Assembly: GCA_016718825.1 (NCBI GenBank)
Contig: JADKCL010000068.1
Coordinates: 65,674 to 129,673 of the forward strand
DNA: 64,000 nt
From: Bacteroidota bacterium
Lineage (GTDB): Bacteria > Bacteroidota > Bacteroidia > J057 > JADKCL01
Reading direction: 5' to 3'
The notes beneath the pieces are model-generated. The model was given only the letters and a program-made list of their open reading frames with translations. It was not told the DNA's origin and made no database searches. Shown here piece after piece: positions 9,946 to 18,834 of the stretch. The first letter of the stretch is position 1. Each line of letters starts with the position of its first letter. Made by a program: the position numbers and the translations under genes.

Positions 9946-11729
9946 TTACATCCGCCGCAAGAACGCAGATTTTCAAACGTCCGGAGCAGCACCTTGCCTT
10001 CGAACGCGATGGTTTTGTGGTCTTGGATTTCTTTGAACAGGAGGAAATCGCGGCGATGTTGGCCCACTTCGAATCGCTGCGCCCCGAAGGCCTGAAGGGT
10101 TTTTATACCACGACCTTCGACAATGACCCCGAATACCGCACCAAGGTCGACTTGGCCTTGCGCGGCGTGTTTGATCGGCCCGTTTCGGAGAATTTCATCC
10201 ACTACAAATACTTCTTCTCGTCGTTCATCGCCAAGGCGCCCGACCCCAAAAGCGAATTGATCCTGCACCAAGACATGACCTTGGTCGACGAAGCGAAGTA
10301 CCCGGGACTGAACATCTGGGCGCCGCTCGTGGATTTGACCATGGAAAATGGCCCGATTTACGTTTTGCCCGGGAGCCATCGGCTCAAACCCACCTACAGA
10401 GGCAGTTCATTGCCAGACATTTACGATGGCATCGAAAAGGAAGTCATTTCCGTGATGACCCCGCTGTTGCTCAAGGCCGGGCAGGCCGTTGCCTTCGATC
10501 AGAGTGTCTTGCATTATTCCCCGGCCAATCTCTCAGGCAAGGAACGCATCGTCGTCAACACCTTCATTTCCAACGAAGCAGCCAAGATCCGGATTTGTTT
10601 TCACGACAAGGAAAAGGCGCCCGACAAGGTGGAAATCTTCGCGCAGGCGGATGACTTTTTGCGGTTTTATACCGGCTTTGGCACCGATATTTTCAAGCGT
10701 CCGACAATCGGGGAAAGCTTGGGCTACTTTGATTACGACTTCCCCAAGGTGACCCTCGCCGAATTGGAAGCGAAGTATGGCAAAACCGATCCGGCACGCA
10801 AGGCGGGGCAAGGGCGCAACAATGCCGTTCCGCCGATATTCGTGAATACGGACTTGCAGCGGCAGTTTGACGAGGATGGATTTGTGCAGCTTCCGCTTTT
10901 GTCGGCAGACGATGTGAAGCTGCTCCGCGAATTGTATTTCCATTATTTCCCGGAATCCCCGCAAGCCTTTCACAGCAGCAGCTATTTGCCTGATTTCCCG
11001 CGAAAAAAGGAGATGAGCAATGCCATCGTGGACATTTTCAGGCCCCGGTTGGATGCGATTTTCCAGAATTTTTTCTACTTCGGATCAGCCTTTCTGACGA
11101 AGAATACCGGCAAAAACAGCCTCATGCCGATGCATCAGGACTGGACGATTGTCGACGAAAAGCGATTTGTGGCGGTGAATATCTGGACGCCCTTGCAAGA
11201 TGCCGATGCCCACAACGGCGGATTGCAGGTTTTGCGCGGTAGCCACCGCTATTTGCCCGTTTTGCGCTGCCCGACGATTCCGTTTTTCTTTGAAGACGTC
11301 AAATCCGAAATGGCCGAAAACCTCACGCAACTCGACGTCAAAGCCGGCCATGCCGTGGTGCTCAACCAAGCATTGATCCATGCAAGTCCGCCGAATATGA
11401 GCGATCAAATGCGCCTCGCGATCACCACAGGCATCAAAACCGCCAATGCCCCGATGCGCTTCCATTATCAATCCGCCCCTGGCGAATTGGAAGTTTTTGC
11501 GATGGACGACGACTTCCTGCTGCGCTTCGAAGAGTTTCACAAGGATATTTATGAGCGGCCAAAGTTTGGGGAATCGATCGGTAAAATTCCGTTTGTGCAG
11601 GCACACCCGGGACGGGAAGCGTTGATTGAAATGATCCGGAAAAGCGGGGGGAGAAGTTCAGATTTGAGTGCGAGTGTGAGAGCGGAGGTAAAAAAGCAGA
11701 GCTTTTTTCAGCGGCTGTTTGGGCGATGA
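9942..11729 (+). CDS. Tandem PhyH-family dioxygenase (two fused domains)
   Basis: 595 aa containing two complete PhyH domains. Domain 1 (about 5-260) has H109/D111 (LHQDMTLVDE), H191 (QSVLHYSPAN) and R202. Domain 2 (about 300-555) has H398/D400 (MHQDWTIVDE), H480 (ALIHASPPN) and R491. All iron and co-substrate ligands appear intact in both halves, so both may be active. Each domain resembles the upstream single-domain enzyme (WTP(L)xD, GSHR/K, SPPN blocks), suggesting duplication and fusion. The C-terminus ends QSFFQRLFGR, echoing the tail of the neighbour. It overlaps that gene by 4 bp, so the operon delivers three dioxygenase domains. Substrate unknown. Confidence 0.9.
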   Translation: MITSAARTQIFKRPEQHLAFERDGFVVLDFFEQEEIAAMLAHFESLRPEGLKGFYTTTFDNDPEYRTKVDLALRGVFDRPVSENFIHYKYFFSSFIAKAPDPKSELILHQDMTLVDEAKYPGLNIWAPLVDLTMENGPIYVLPGSHRLKPTYRGSSLPDIYDGIEKEVISVMTPLLLKAGQAVAFDQSVLHYSPANLSGKERIVVNTFISNEAAKIRICFHDKEKAPDKVEIFAQADDFLRFYTGFGTDIFKRPTIGESLGYFDYDFPKVTLAELEAKYGKTDPARKAGQGRNNAVPPIFVNTDLQRQFDEDGFVQLPLLSADDVKLLRELYFHYFPESPQAFHSSSYLPDFPRKKEMSNAIVDIFRPRLDAIFQNFFYFGSAFLTKNTGKNSLMPMHQDWTIVDEKRFVAVNIWTPLQDADAHNGGLQVLRGSHRYLPVLRCPTIPFFFEDVKSEMAENLTQLDVKAGHAVVLNQALIHASPPNMSDQMRLAITTGIKTANAPMRFHYQSAPGELEVFAMDDDFLLRFEEFHKDIYERPKFGESIGKIPFVQAHPGREALIEMIRKSGGRSSDLSASVRAEVKKQSFFQRLFGR

Positions 11730-11795
11730 GACCCTTTGGATATCAAAAAATATTTGGTATCTTATGACATATTCCGTCTTTCATATATCCGGATT

Positions 11796-12470
11796 ATGAT
11801 CAAAAAAGGTCTTGTTACCATTGCTTTTGCTTGTCTTTTTTCTTTTTGCCTTCTGGGACAGCCTTGCGCCGTTCCCTACCTGAACCCTGCTGCCAATTTT
11901 ACAGAGGTATGCTCAGTAACGGGTTCCACCACCTATGCCATTGTCGTCACTGCCGCCTCTGACAGTACGCTCTCCATCAACGGTTTGTATATGGAGCCTA
12001 CTGGATATGTCATCGCTGATATTGACTGCAATGGCAACAGTTTTTCCTTTGCCTATCAGGCCCAAGCTCCGACGTATTTTCTCACTGGCCAAGGTTTCAT
12101 CAGCGGCCAAACCGTTTCGATTGCCTATAGCGTTTTTCACGCGAGCGATTCCACCTTTTTGGAAGCCTGCAATGGTTCCTATGGTCCTGGCTCGGTCGGA
12201 TTGAATACGCAGCCTTCATCCACCGAGCTTTTCTTGTATCCCAATCCTGCAAGCAGCAAGGTCAATGTTGCAATTTCAGGCGCCGATAAGCCCACAGGTT
12301 CCTGGTATTGCGAATTGCACGACTTGCAGGGACGATTGGTCACCCGGCAGACTTTCGCATCCAGCGACACTCAAGTCATGGAGCTGGAAAAAATCCCTTC
12401 CGGGCTTTACTTGGCAACCGTTGGGACTCATCTGGACGAATTGGCGCATCGTGTTTTAGTGGTGAAGTGA
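11796..12470 (+). CDS. Small T9SS-secreted protein, unknown function
   Basis: 224 aa from the ATG at 11796, chosen because it places a clean signal peptide at the N-terminus (MIKKGLVTIAFACLFSFCLL, cleavage near GQP); in-frame upstream codons would put a charged extension before it. The middle part (about 25-145) is a beta-rich domain with several cysteines and no recognised family. The C-terminal ~80 residues are a type A sorting domain (LFLYPNPASSKVNV ... IPSGLYLATV ... HRVLVVK), so export by the type IX system is expected. It starts 66 bp after the dioxygenase operon, probably as a separate unit. Confidence 0.8.
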   Translation: MIKKGLVTIAFACLFSFCLLGQPCAVPYLNPAANFTEVCSVTGSTTYAIVVTAASDSTLSINGLYMEPTGYVIADIDCNGNSFSFAYQAQAPTYFLTGQGFISGQTVSIAYSVFHASDSTFLEACNGSYGPGSVGLNTQPSSTELFLYPNPASSKVNVAISGADKPTGSWYCELHDLQGRLVTRQTFASSDTQVMELEKIPSGLYLATVGTHLDELAHRVLVVK

Positions 12471-12546
12471 TTACTTTTTGCGAGCACACTGTTTCCGAAA
12501 TAGTCGTCTATTCTGAAATTGGTTTTTATGTTCATGATCATTTGAT

Positions 12547-12590
12547 GGTTATTGGTAGGGACAGGTCGCGACCTGTCCCTACCAATAACC
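12547..12590. repeat. 44-bp perfect palindrome (core GACAGGTCGCGACCTGTC)
   Basis: A perfect inverted repeat with no loop, centred between 12568 and 12569. The central ~28 bp is shared with a second palindrome at 18778-18830; the outer 8 bp on each side (GGTTATTG / CAATAACC) is specific to this locus. It lies in the gap after the small T9SS gene and could fold as a strong RNA hairpin. It is probably a REP-like dispersed palindrome. Confidence 0.85.
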
Positions 12591-12739
12591 GATTCAATGT
12601 CAATAATATACAAAAATATAAGCAGCAGTCGCAGCCAAGAACTACCGAATTCTGACGACAAAAATTGCATTAATGTCTTCGTGGCTAAAATCCAATAAAA
12701 CCACGTAGAATCACCCACATTTCCTATCTTGCCCCAACA

Positions 12740-13450
12740 ATGGTACGCCCCAGTTCCCCCACCGCCCTCATATTTTTCAGCAGAAGTGCTGAACAGGAGG
12801 GCATTGCCAAGCCTTGGCTGGGCAACGGGAACAAACGCACCAACGCTGCAATTGCAAGGCTCCTGATCGAAAAAGCCAAGGCCAACGTGCAGCAATCCGG
12901 TTTGGATGTCTTTCATTTTGACGAGCGGTTGCAACGCGGGGAGGATTTCGGGGCACGTCTTTCGAATGCGTTTGCGGATGTGTTTGCGCTGGGCTATTCC
13001 TCGGCCGTGGCCGTGGGCAATGACAGTCCCGAGCTCGGGACCCTCGATTGGGAAGGGCTGCAAGCGTCCTTGAACCAAGGCCAATCCGTGATCGGCCCCA
13101 CCTTGCGCGGCGGCGCCTACCTCATTGGTTTGCAAGCAAATGCATTCGATGCGGAAGCTTTTGCGGCACTGCCTTGGCAGACCCGCGACGTGTATGCGCA
13201 CCTCTCGGCCTACCTGCATGCGACACATGCGCAAGCCCCGACCGAATTGGCCTGCATGCGGGACCTCAATTCGGCAAGGGACCTCCAAGTTTATGTACAA
13301 ACCCGTACTGACGGATTTGCATTTTGCCTTTCGTTGCTGCTGGTCGCCCATCGAACCCGGACGGAATTCGCCGAAAATCAATACATTACGCATACCACAA
13401 ATCCGAGGCCGCAGCGTGGCCCGCCTGCTGGAATTCTCCTCGAATTCTAG
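12740..13450 (+). CDS. DUF2064 glycosyltransferase-like protein (rSAM/selenodomain-associated transferase 1 family)
   Basis: 236 aa. The family core is visible at about residues 90-140: VGNDSPEL (normally GxDxP, nucleotide-sugar-type binding) and GPTLRGGAYLIGL (normally GPxxDGGYxLIG). An RDLNSARDL motif typical of the end of the domain follows near residue 180. The first G of the usual substrate loop is modified (TLRGG in place of DGG), so activity is uncertain. The last ~45 residues after the domain look unlike the family and may be poorly conserved. It is encoded just ahead of a TonB receptor with a gap of ~145 bp. No cofactor-partner radical SAM gene is seen nearby. Confidence 0.75.
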   Translation: MVRPSSPTALIFFSRSAEQEGIAKPWLGNGNKRTNAAIARLLIEKAKANVQQSGLDVFHFDERLQRGEDFGARLSNAFADVFALGYSSAVAVGNDSPELGTLDWEGLQASLNQGQSVIGPTLRGGAYLIGLQANAFDAEAFAALPWQTRDVYAHLSAYLHATHAQAPTELACMRDLNSARDLQVYVQTRTDGFAFCLSLLLVAHRTRTEFAENQYITHTTNPRPQRGPPAGILLEF

Positions 13451-13594
13451 CTTTGACTGCGCCGCTTGAAGGCCGCATTTCCGATAGCTGGAAATCGAGG
13501 GCATCGCCCAGGACCTTTTTCAGTTTCGGATTTCCAAAATTTCATTCGGATGAATATCCATTTGCAGGATTTGCGGTTACGCACGTTTGTGTCT

Positions 13595-16500
13595 ATGCAA
13601 ACCATTTTTCGGGGCTTGTTCCTCGCAATGCTGGCCTTGCTTTTGCCTCAATTTTCTTTGGCGCAAGAGACCTCGGGAACACTGCGGGGCACGGTGACGG
13701 ACAGTTTGGGTGTACCCGTTCCAAATGCGACGGTCAAGGTTTTTCAGCGTTCCACGGGCGCGGTATTCGGGACTTTGACGCAGCAAGACGGATTTTTTGT
13801 GCTCAATCAGCTCCAACCCGACAATAGTTATCGATTGCAAGTGGAAGCGATTGATTTTCAGGTTTTCGCAGAGGAAAATATTGCGATTGCCCTTGGGCGT
13901 TCCACAATATTTGACGTACGATTGAAGGCCAAGAGCTATACTTTGGACGCGATTGTGATCACGACAGACGATCAAGATCCGATCAAAAATCCCAAAAAGG
14001 GCAATGAAAATACGCTCAAAGGTGAATTGATCAGCCGTCTGCCAACGCTCAACCGCAGCATTCAAGATGCAACGCGGGTGTTGCCGGAGGTGAATCAAAA
14101 TTCATTCGGAGGGGCCAATTACCGGTTCAATAACCTGAGCATCGACGGAAGTGCGACCAACGATGTGCTTGGTTTTCAGGAGCCTGCAAGCGGAGCGGCC
14201 GGTTCGACAGCATCGGGCACACCCGGCGGACTTGCGGGCACGCAGCCCATTGGTTACGGCGCGATCAGTGCGCTGTCGATCAAAACCGCTCCCTTTGACG
14301 TGAGTTATGGCAATTTCACCGGGGCAAGCATCAATGCCGTGACCAAAAGCGGAACCAATACCCTGAAAGGCGATGTTTATGGATTCGGCCGAAATCAAGT
14401 GCTGCTCGGGCGGCGTGCCAATGGCGAATTGCAACCGGATGCCGCATTTGGCGATGCCCAAACAGGTTTTAGCCTTGGCGGACCTCTGGTCAAGGACAAG
14501 CTGTTTTTCTTTGCCAATGCCGAGTATGCCACACGTCGCGAGCCCGTTCTGAATGGTCCCGGAACGGCCGAATCCGACATTCCGATGGCCGTGGTGCAGG
14601 AAATTGCAGATACCATGATTGCGCGCTATGGCTACGACCCGGGGGCAATGGAAAATGTAAAATTGGATGCGCGCAGCCTGAAATTATTCGGTCGAATGGA
14701 CTTCAATATTTCAGCAAAGCACAAGTTGACCTTGCGCGACAATTATGTACGTGGCTTTGCAGACAGGCTCGAATGGACGCCTAATTTCTTCAATTTTGGC
14801 AATCAAGGGTACCGACATACTTCGCATACCAACAGCGTCGTCGCCGAGTTGCGCAGCAGCCTGAAAGCCAATTTCTACAACAAAATGACCGTTTCGCAGA
14901 CGACGGTCGTCGATGGTCGCAGCTTCGACGGTCGCGTCTTTCCGCATATTGAGATCAACTACAATACCGCAAATACCATTTTTGCAGGTACTTACCGCGA
15001 GGCGGCAATTTACGGGCTCACGCTCAATACCACTCAATTCGCAGACAATCTCACGTTTTACAAGAACCGCCATATTTTCACCGGCGGACTTTCGGCGGAA
15101 TTCAACCGTATCGAATACCGTTTTCTTACGGCTTGGAACGGACGTTGGCAATACAAATCGCCGCAGGATTTTTTTGATGACCAACCCAACCGCGTGCGCG
15201 GCGTGTACAATGTCGGCAACAATGATTTTGGCTTCAACCGAGATCAGCCAAGCGCTGCTTACAGCGTTTTGCTCGCCGGATTTTATGCCCAAGACGAGAT
15301 TCGGGTGAATTCGCAACTGAGTCTGACCGCAGGCCTACGGGCTGATTTACAGCAGCATCCCGGAGAATTTCCGATGAATGCAGACTTGCATGCCACACCT
15401 GCATTCGCTGGCTACAACAATAAAATACATTCTCGTCCACAGCTGAATCCGCGTTTGGGTTTCAATTGGGTGCTCGACAAACAACAATCGGTTTTGGTGC
15501 GCGGCGGTTCGGGACTGTTTACGGGCCGAATTCCTTTTGTTTGGTATGCTTATGTACACTACATCTCCGGAACGCAATATTTTAACATCGATCTCAAACC
15601 CTCGGGGCCATTGCCGTTGACGGAGAATCTCGCCGATTTGGCGGCGCAGCAGCCGGGTTTGACGGAAATCAACTTGGTGGACAATGATTTCACCTTGCCG
15701 CGCGATTGGAAAACCAATTTGGCATTCGACATCAAACTCCCGGCCAAAACCTTTCTGAGCATCGAAGGGACGTACACCAAAGTCTTGTCAGGCTTGCTGT
15801 TTCAATCCATCAATTTCAAGGATTCCGTGGGCAATTTTTCCGGGGCAGATGACCGCCCTTATTACCTTGCAACGGGTTCGGCGATCAAGCTCAATCCCAA
15901 TTTCACCAATGTTTTTCTGCTCACGAATGTAGATCAGGGTTACAGGTACAATATCAGCTTGAACCTTACCAAGCGCACCAAAAGCTACACAGGATCAATT
16001 GGTTATACCTTCGGAGAAAGCAAGGACATCAGCAGTACCGTCCGCAATTCACATGCCGCAAACTTCGAATGGAACCAATCGGTGGTGGCCAATTCGCCGC
16101 AGCTTGCCTATTCCAATTTTGATTTGCGCCACAAGGCCGTGACCTACCACATGATCGAACGATCCACGAAAATCGGCAAGTTTTCTCTAATGGCGATTTA
16201 TTCGATGCGGTCGGGAAACCCGTTTTCCTTTGTGTATGAAGGCGATATGAACCGCGACGGATCGGCTAAAAACGACCTTTTTTACATTCCACGGGACGCA
16301 TCCGAGATTCGTTTGCAACCCATTTTGGATGCCAATGGTGTCGAAATCGTCAGCGCAGCTGCACAATGGACGCAGTTGGATGCCTACATTTCAGGCAACG
16401 AATATCTGCGCAATCACCGCGGACAAATTGCCGAACGAAATGGCGCAAGGACCCCGTGGAACCATCAACTGGATTTCCGATTCGGATACAACAAACCACT

Positions 16501-16750
16501 TTTACACGGGAAGCATCACCTGCAGGTGACGTTGGACCTGATCAATGCAGGCAACCTTGTTTCCAAAACTTGGGGCAATCAGTATTTTGTACCCAATGTC
16601 CAGAATGCAGGCTTCGGACTCATGGATTTCATCAAAATCCAAAATGGCGAACCCGTTTTTCAATTCAAAAACCCGGGAGGTACACCTTGGCAGATTGATC
16701 CGCTGAATTCGCGTTGGCAGGCGCAGTTGGGGTTGCAGTACAGCTTTTGA
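13595..16750 (+). CDS. TonB-dependent outer-membrane receptor, Oar-like
   Basis: About 1050 aa. The start at 13595 gives a compact signal peptide (MQTIFRGLFLAMLALLLPQ, cleavage after SLAQ); an in-frame ATG at 13550 would add 15 residues. After cleavage come a carboxypeptidase-regulatory-like beta-sandwich (GTLRGTVTDSLGVPVPNATV, about 25-110), then a plug region (NRSIQDATRVLPEVNQ, SIDGSATND, APFDVSYGNFTGASINAVTKSG) characteristic of Oar/adventurous-motility-type receptors rather than SusC. A long beta-barrel ends QLGLQYSF with the terminal Phe needed for outer-membrane insertion. It imports or moves an unknown substrate using TonB energy. No SusD partner is adjacent. Confidence 0.9.
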   Translation: MQTIFRGLFLAMLALLLPQFSLAQETSGTLRGTVTDSLGVPVPNATVKVFQRSTGAVFGTLTQQDGFFVLNQLQPDNSYRLQVEAIDFQVFAEENIAIALGRSTIFDVRLKAKSYTLDAIVITTDDQDPIKNPKKGNENTLKGELISRLPTLNRSIQDATRVLPEVNQNSFGGANYRFNNLSIDGSATNDVLGFQEPASGAAGSTASGTPGGLAGTQPIGYGAISALSIKTAPFDVSYGNFTGASINAVTKSGTNTLKGDVYGFGRNQVLLGRRANGELQPDAAFGDAQTGFSLGGPLVKDKLFFFANAEYATRREPVLNGPGTAESDIPMAVVQEIADTMIARYGYDPGAMENVKLDARSLKLFGRMDFNISAKHKLTLRDNYVRGFADRLEWTPNFFNFGNQGYRHTSHTNSVVAELRSSLKANFYNKMTVSQTTVVDGRSFDGRVFPHIEINYNTANTIFAGTYREAAIYGLTLNTTQFADNLTFYKNRHIFTGGLSAEFNRIEYRFLTAWNGRWQYKSPQDFFDDQPNRVRGVYNVGNNDFGFNRDQPSAAYSVLLAGFYAQDEIRVNSQLSLTAGLRADLQQHPGEFPMNADLHATPAFAGYNNKIHSRPQLNPRLGFNWVLDKQQSVLVRGGSGLFTGRIPFVWYAYVHYISGTQYFNIDLKPSGPLPLTENLADLAAQQPGLTEINLVDNDFTLPRDWKTNLAFDIKLPAKTFLSIEGTYTKVLSGLLFQSINFKDSVGNFSGADDRPYYLATGSAIKLNPNFTNVFLLTNVDQGYRYNISLNLTKRTKSYTGSIGYTFGESKDISSTVRNSHAANFEWNQSVVANSPQLAYSNFDLRHKAVTYHMIERSTKIGKFSLMAIYSMRSGNPFSFVYEGDMNRDGSAKNDLFYIPRDASEIRLQPILDANGVEIVSAAAQWTQLDAYISGNEYLRNHRGQIAERNGARTPWNHQLDFRFGYNKPLLHGKHHLQVTLDLINAGNLVSKTWGNQYFVPNVQNAGFGLMDFIKIQNGEPVFQFKNPGGTPWQIDPLNSRWQAQLGLQYSF

Positions 16751-16846
16751 GGAACATCGGCTGCCATGCCCGTTTCCACATTTGCTTCGAAATTGGATCG
16801 GTGCTCTTCCAAAAGCATCAATCCAAAACGACGGAGAAGGCACTGC

Positions 16847-17278
16847 CTATTCCCCAATATCCTCGTTCCAGAGCTCGGGTTTGGCGGCAATGAAGTCCTC
16901 CATCATCTTCACGCATTCGGGTAGGTCGAGGTCGATCACCTCCACGCCGTGGCTACGCATAAATTCCACCGCGCCAGGGAATGTCCGCGATTCGCCGACG
17001 ATCACCTTCGGGATCTTGAACTGCACGATTGTTCCCGCACACATATAGCAGGGCATAAGGGTGCTATAAATCACCGTATTGCGGTAGCTGCCGATGCGTC
17101 CCGCATTGTTCAGGCAATCCATTTCCCCATGCAGGATGGGATTTTGTTCCTGCACCCGTTTGTTATGACCCGTAGCTACCAATTTCCCGTCCTTGACCAG
17201 CACCGAACCAATCGGAATACCACCCTGTGAAAGCCCTAACTTTGCCTCGTCAATGGCGAGACGCATGAATTCATCCAT
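16847..17278 (-). CDS. Cytosine deaminase, yeast Fcy1-like
   Basis: 143 aa from the ATG at 17278; the frame can be extended two codons to a TTG. Zinc-dependent deaminase motifs are present: H50-G-E52 (HGEMD) and C77-x2-C80 (PCYMC). The overall layout, GGIPIGSVLVKDGK, GHNKR.Q..NPILHGEMD, IVGES.TFPG and especially the terminus ELWNEDIGE, closely matches fungal cytosine deaminase Fcy1, whose end is WFEDIGE, rather than bacterial CodA. It would convert cytosine to uracil. It is encoded just downstream of PreA/PreT on the same strand, which fits feeding uracil into reductive degradation. Guanine or tRNA adenosine deaminase is less likely given the C-terminus. Confidence 0.85.
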   Translation of the reverse strand: MDEFMRLAIDEAKLGLSQGGIPIGSVLVKDGKLVATGHNKRVQEQNPILHGEMDCLNNAGRIGSYRNTVIYSTLMPCYMCAGTIVQFKIPKVIVGESRTFPGAVEFMRSHGVEVIDLDLPECVKMMEDFIAAKPELWNEDIGE

Positions 17279-17329
17279 AATCAATTGTTGTTGTGAACAA
17301 TTAGAAATGAAAAATTAGAAATTAGAAAT

Positions 17330-17435
17330 GGACTGCAATTTCTCATTTAGCTGCGCTGAACTTCATTTCTCAATTAGCTTCGCTGATGTGCTTCGCAGTT
17401 CTCAATTCTCAATTCTCAATTCTCAATTCTCAATT
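17330..17435. repeat. Simple-sequence and mosaic repeat, including CTCAATT x5
   Basis: A 7-bp unit CTCAATT is repeated five times (17401-17435), preceded by fragments of the AATTAGCTTCGCTGA family (17340-17400). The array runs into the 3' end of preA: the TGA stop of that gene lies inside the last repeat units. Slipped-strand length changes here would alter the C-terminus of PreA. Confidence 0.8.
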
Positions 17436-18761
17436 CCTCCGCATCTTAATCGCATCCTCCACCGTAGGCACATGATGGCCATTTCCGCCCGCTCGTTCAT
17501 CGTTGAAGGTCGTCGGAATCGTGCCAGCAGCGGTGCGCTGCTCCCAGCTCAGGAATTCCTTGCCGTCGTCGCGTTTCTCCATCGTAATGCATTGCTCGAC
17601 AGGGCAGACCAGCGAACAAAGGTTGCAGCCCACGCAATTTTCTTCGATGATGCTCGGCACGCGGCTGCCGTCTGTCGGGAGGGCAATCGCTTGGTGGGCA
17701 CCATCGTCACAAGCCGTATAGCACAATTGGCAGCCGATGCACTTGTCTTTATTGATTTCGGCGACGACTTTGTGCTTGAGGTTGAGCTCTTTCCACTCCA
17801 CCTGCCGTGGCAGGGCCTTGCCGCACATCTCCGCAATATTTCGGAAGCCTTTTTCATCCATGTAGCGCTCCAAACCCGGCAACATCTCGCGGATGATGCC
17901 AAATCCGTAGTGCATTACCGCCGTGCAAACCTGCAGCGAACTCGCGCCCAACAGGATAAATTCGGCGGCGTCGCGCCAGTTTTCGATGCCGCCAATACCC
18001 GAGATGGGGACATTGATCTCGGGATGCTGCGCGCAATCCTTGAGCATATTGAGGGCAATCGGCTTGACTGCCGGACCGCAATAGCCGCCGTTGGTACTCA
18101 ATCCGTCCACTTCAGGATAGGCGGTGAGGGTATCGAGGTTGATACCCACGATGCTTTTGATTGTATTGATCAACGAAAGCGCATTGGTGCCACCTTGGAC
18201 TGCAGCAAGTGCGGGATCCGTAATATGCGAAATATTGGGCGTGAGCTTCGTAATCACTGGAATTTTAGCCACTTCCATGACCCATCCGACGATGATTTTG
18301 AGCACCTCGGGATCCTGCCCGACGGCGCTGCCCATCCCGCGCTCACACATGCCATGCGGGCATCCGAAGTTCAATTCGATGCCATCTGCGCCGGCATTTT
18401 GGACGTCCTTCACGATCTGATGCCATTCTTCGCGGCTCTCGACCATAAGCGAGGCAATCACGGCATGGTTGGGAAAATGTTTTTTGACCTGCTCAATCTC
18501 GCGCAAATTGTCGGCGAGGGTGCGGTCGGTGATCAATTCGATGTTGTTGAAGCCCGCCATGCGGGTATTGCGGTAATTGACTGCGCCGTAACGGCTCGAA
18601 ACATTGACCACCGGCACGCCGAGGGTCTTCCAAACCGCGCCGCCCCAGCCCGCGTCGAAGGCTTTCATCACTTGATAGCCGCTGTTTGCAGGCGGCGCGG
18701 AAGCCAACCAAAATGGATTCGGTGCCTTGATTCCCGCGAAATTGATGCTCAAATCTGCCAT
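17430..18761 (-). CDS. preA: NAD-dependent dihydropyrimidine dehydrogenase subunit PreA
   Basis: 443 aa. Residues 1-320 form a dihydroorotate-dehydrogenase-like FMN barrel. C134 in NFGCPHGM corresponds to the catalytic cysteine of dihydropyrimidine dehydrogenases, and N199-T200 (LINTIKS) to the pyrimidine-contacting pair. Residues 335-395 form a ferredoxin domain with two [4Fe-4S] motifs (C341, C344, C347, C351 and C376, C379, C382, C386). Together with PreT it reduces uracil or thymine to the 5,6-dihydro form using NADH, the first step of reductive pyrimidine catabolism, in the cytoplasm. The start is a clear ATG. A REP-like palindrome separates it from preT, and its stop sits in a 7-bp repeat array. 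Confidence 0.93.
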   Translation of the reverse strand: MADLSINFAGIKAPNPFWLASAPPANSGYQVMKAFDAGWGGAVWKTLGVPVVNVSSRYGAVNYRNTRMAGFNNIELITDRTLADNLREIEQVKKHFPNHAVIASLMVESREEWHQIVKDVQNAGADGIELNFGCPHGMCERGMGSAVGQDPEVLKIIVGWVMEVAKIPVITKLTPNISHITDPALAAVQGGTNALSLINTIKSIVGINLDTLTAYPEVDGLSTNGGYCGPAVKPIALNMLKDCAQHPEINVPISGIGGIENWRDAAEFILLGASSLQVCTAVMHYGFGIIREMLPGLERYMDEKGFRNIAEMCGKALPRQVEWKELNLKHKVVAEINKDKCIGCQLCYTACDDGAHQAIALPTDGSRVPSIIEENCVGCNLCSLVCPVEQCITMEKRDDGKEFLSWEQRTAAGTIPTTFNDERAGGNGHHVPTVEDAIKMRRN

Positions 18762-18777
18762 AATATTAATTTTCTGG

Positions 18778-18830
18778 CATTGTCCCCGTGTAGGGACAGG
18801 TCGCGACCTGTCCCTACACGGGGGACAATG
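18778..18830. repeat. 53-bp near-perfect palindrome between preT and preA
   Basis: The same central ~28 bp as at 12547-12590 (core GACAGGTCGCGACCTGTC), extended by locus-specific complementary flanks (CATTGTCCCC / GGGGGACAATG) with a single bulged base. It lies in the 73 bp between the preT stop and the preA start, so it would form a strong hairpin in the shared mRNA and could set the relative yield of the two subunits or protect an mRNA end. Confidence 0.85.
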
Positions 18831-18834
18831 GATT

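Noticed and set aside
12428..13504. Minus-strand open frame of ~358 codons
   Set aside because: It runs through the palindrome at 12547 and opposite the DUF2064 gene, and has no recognisable domain.
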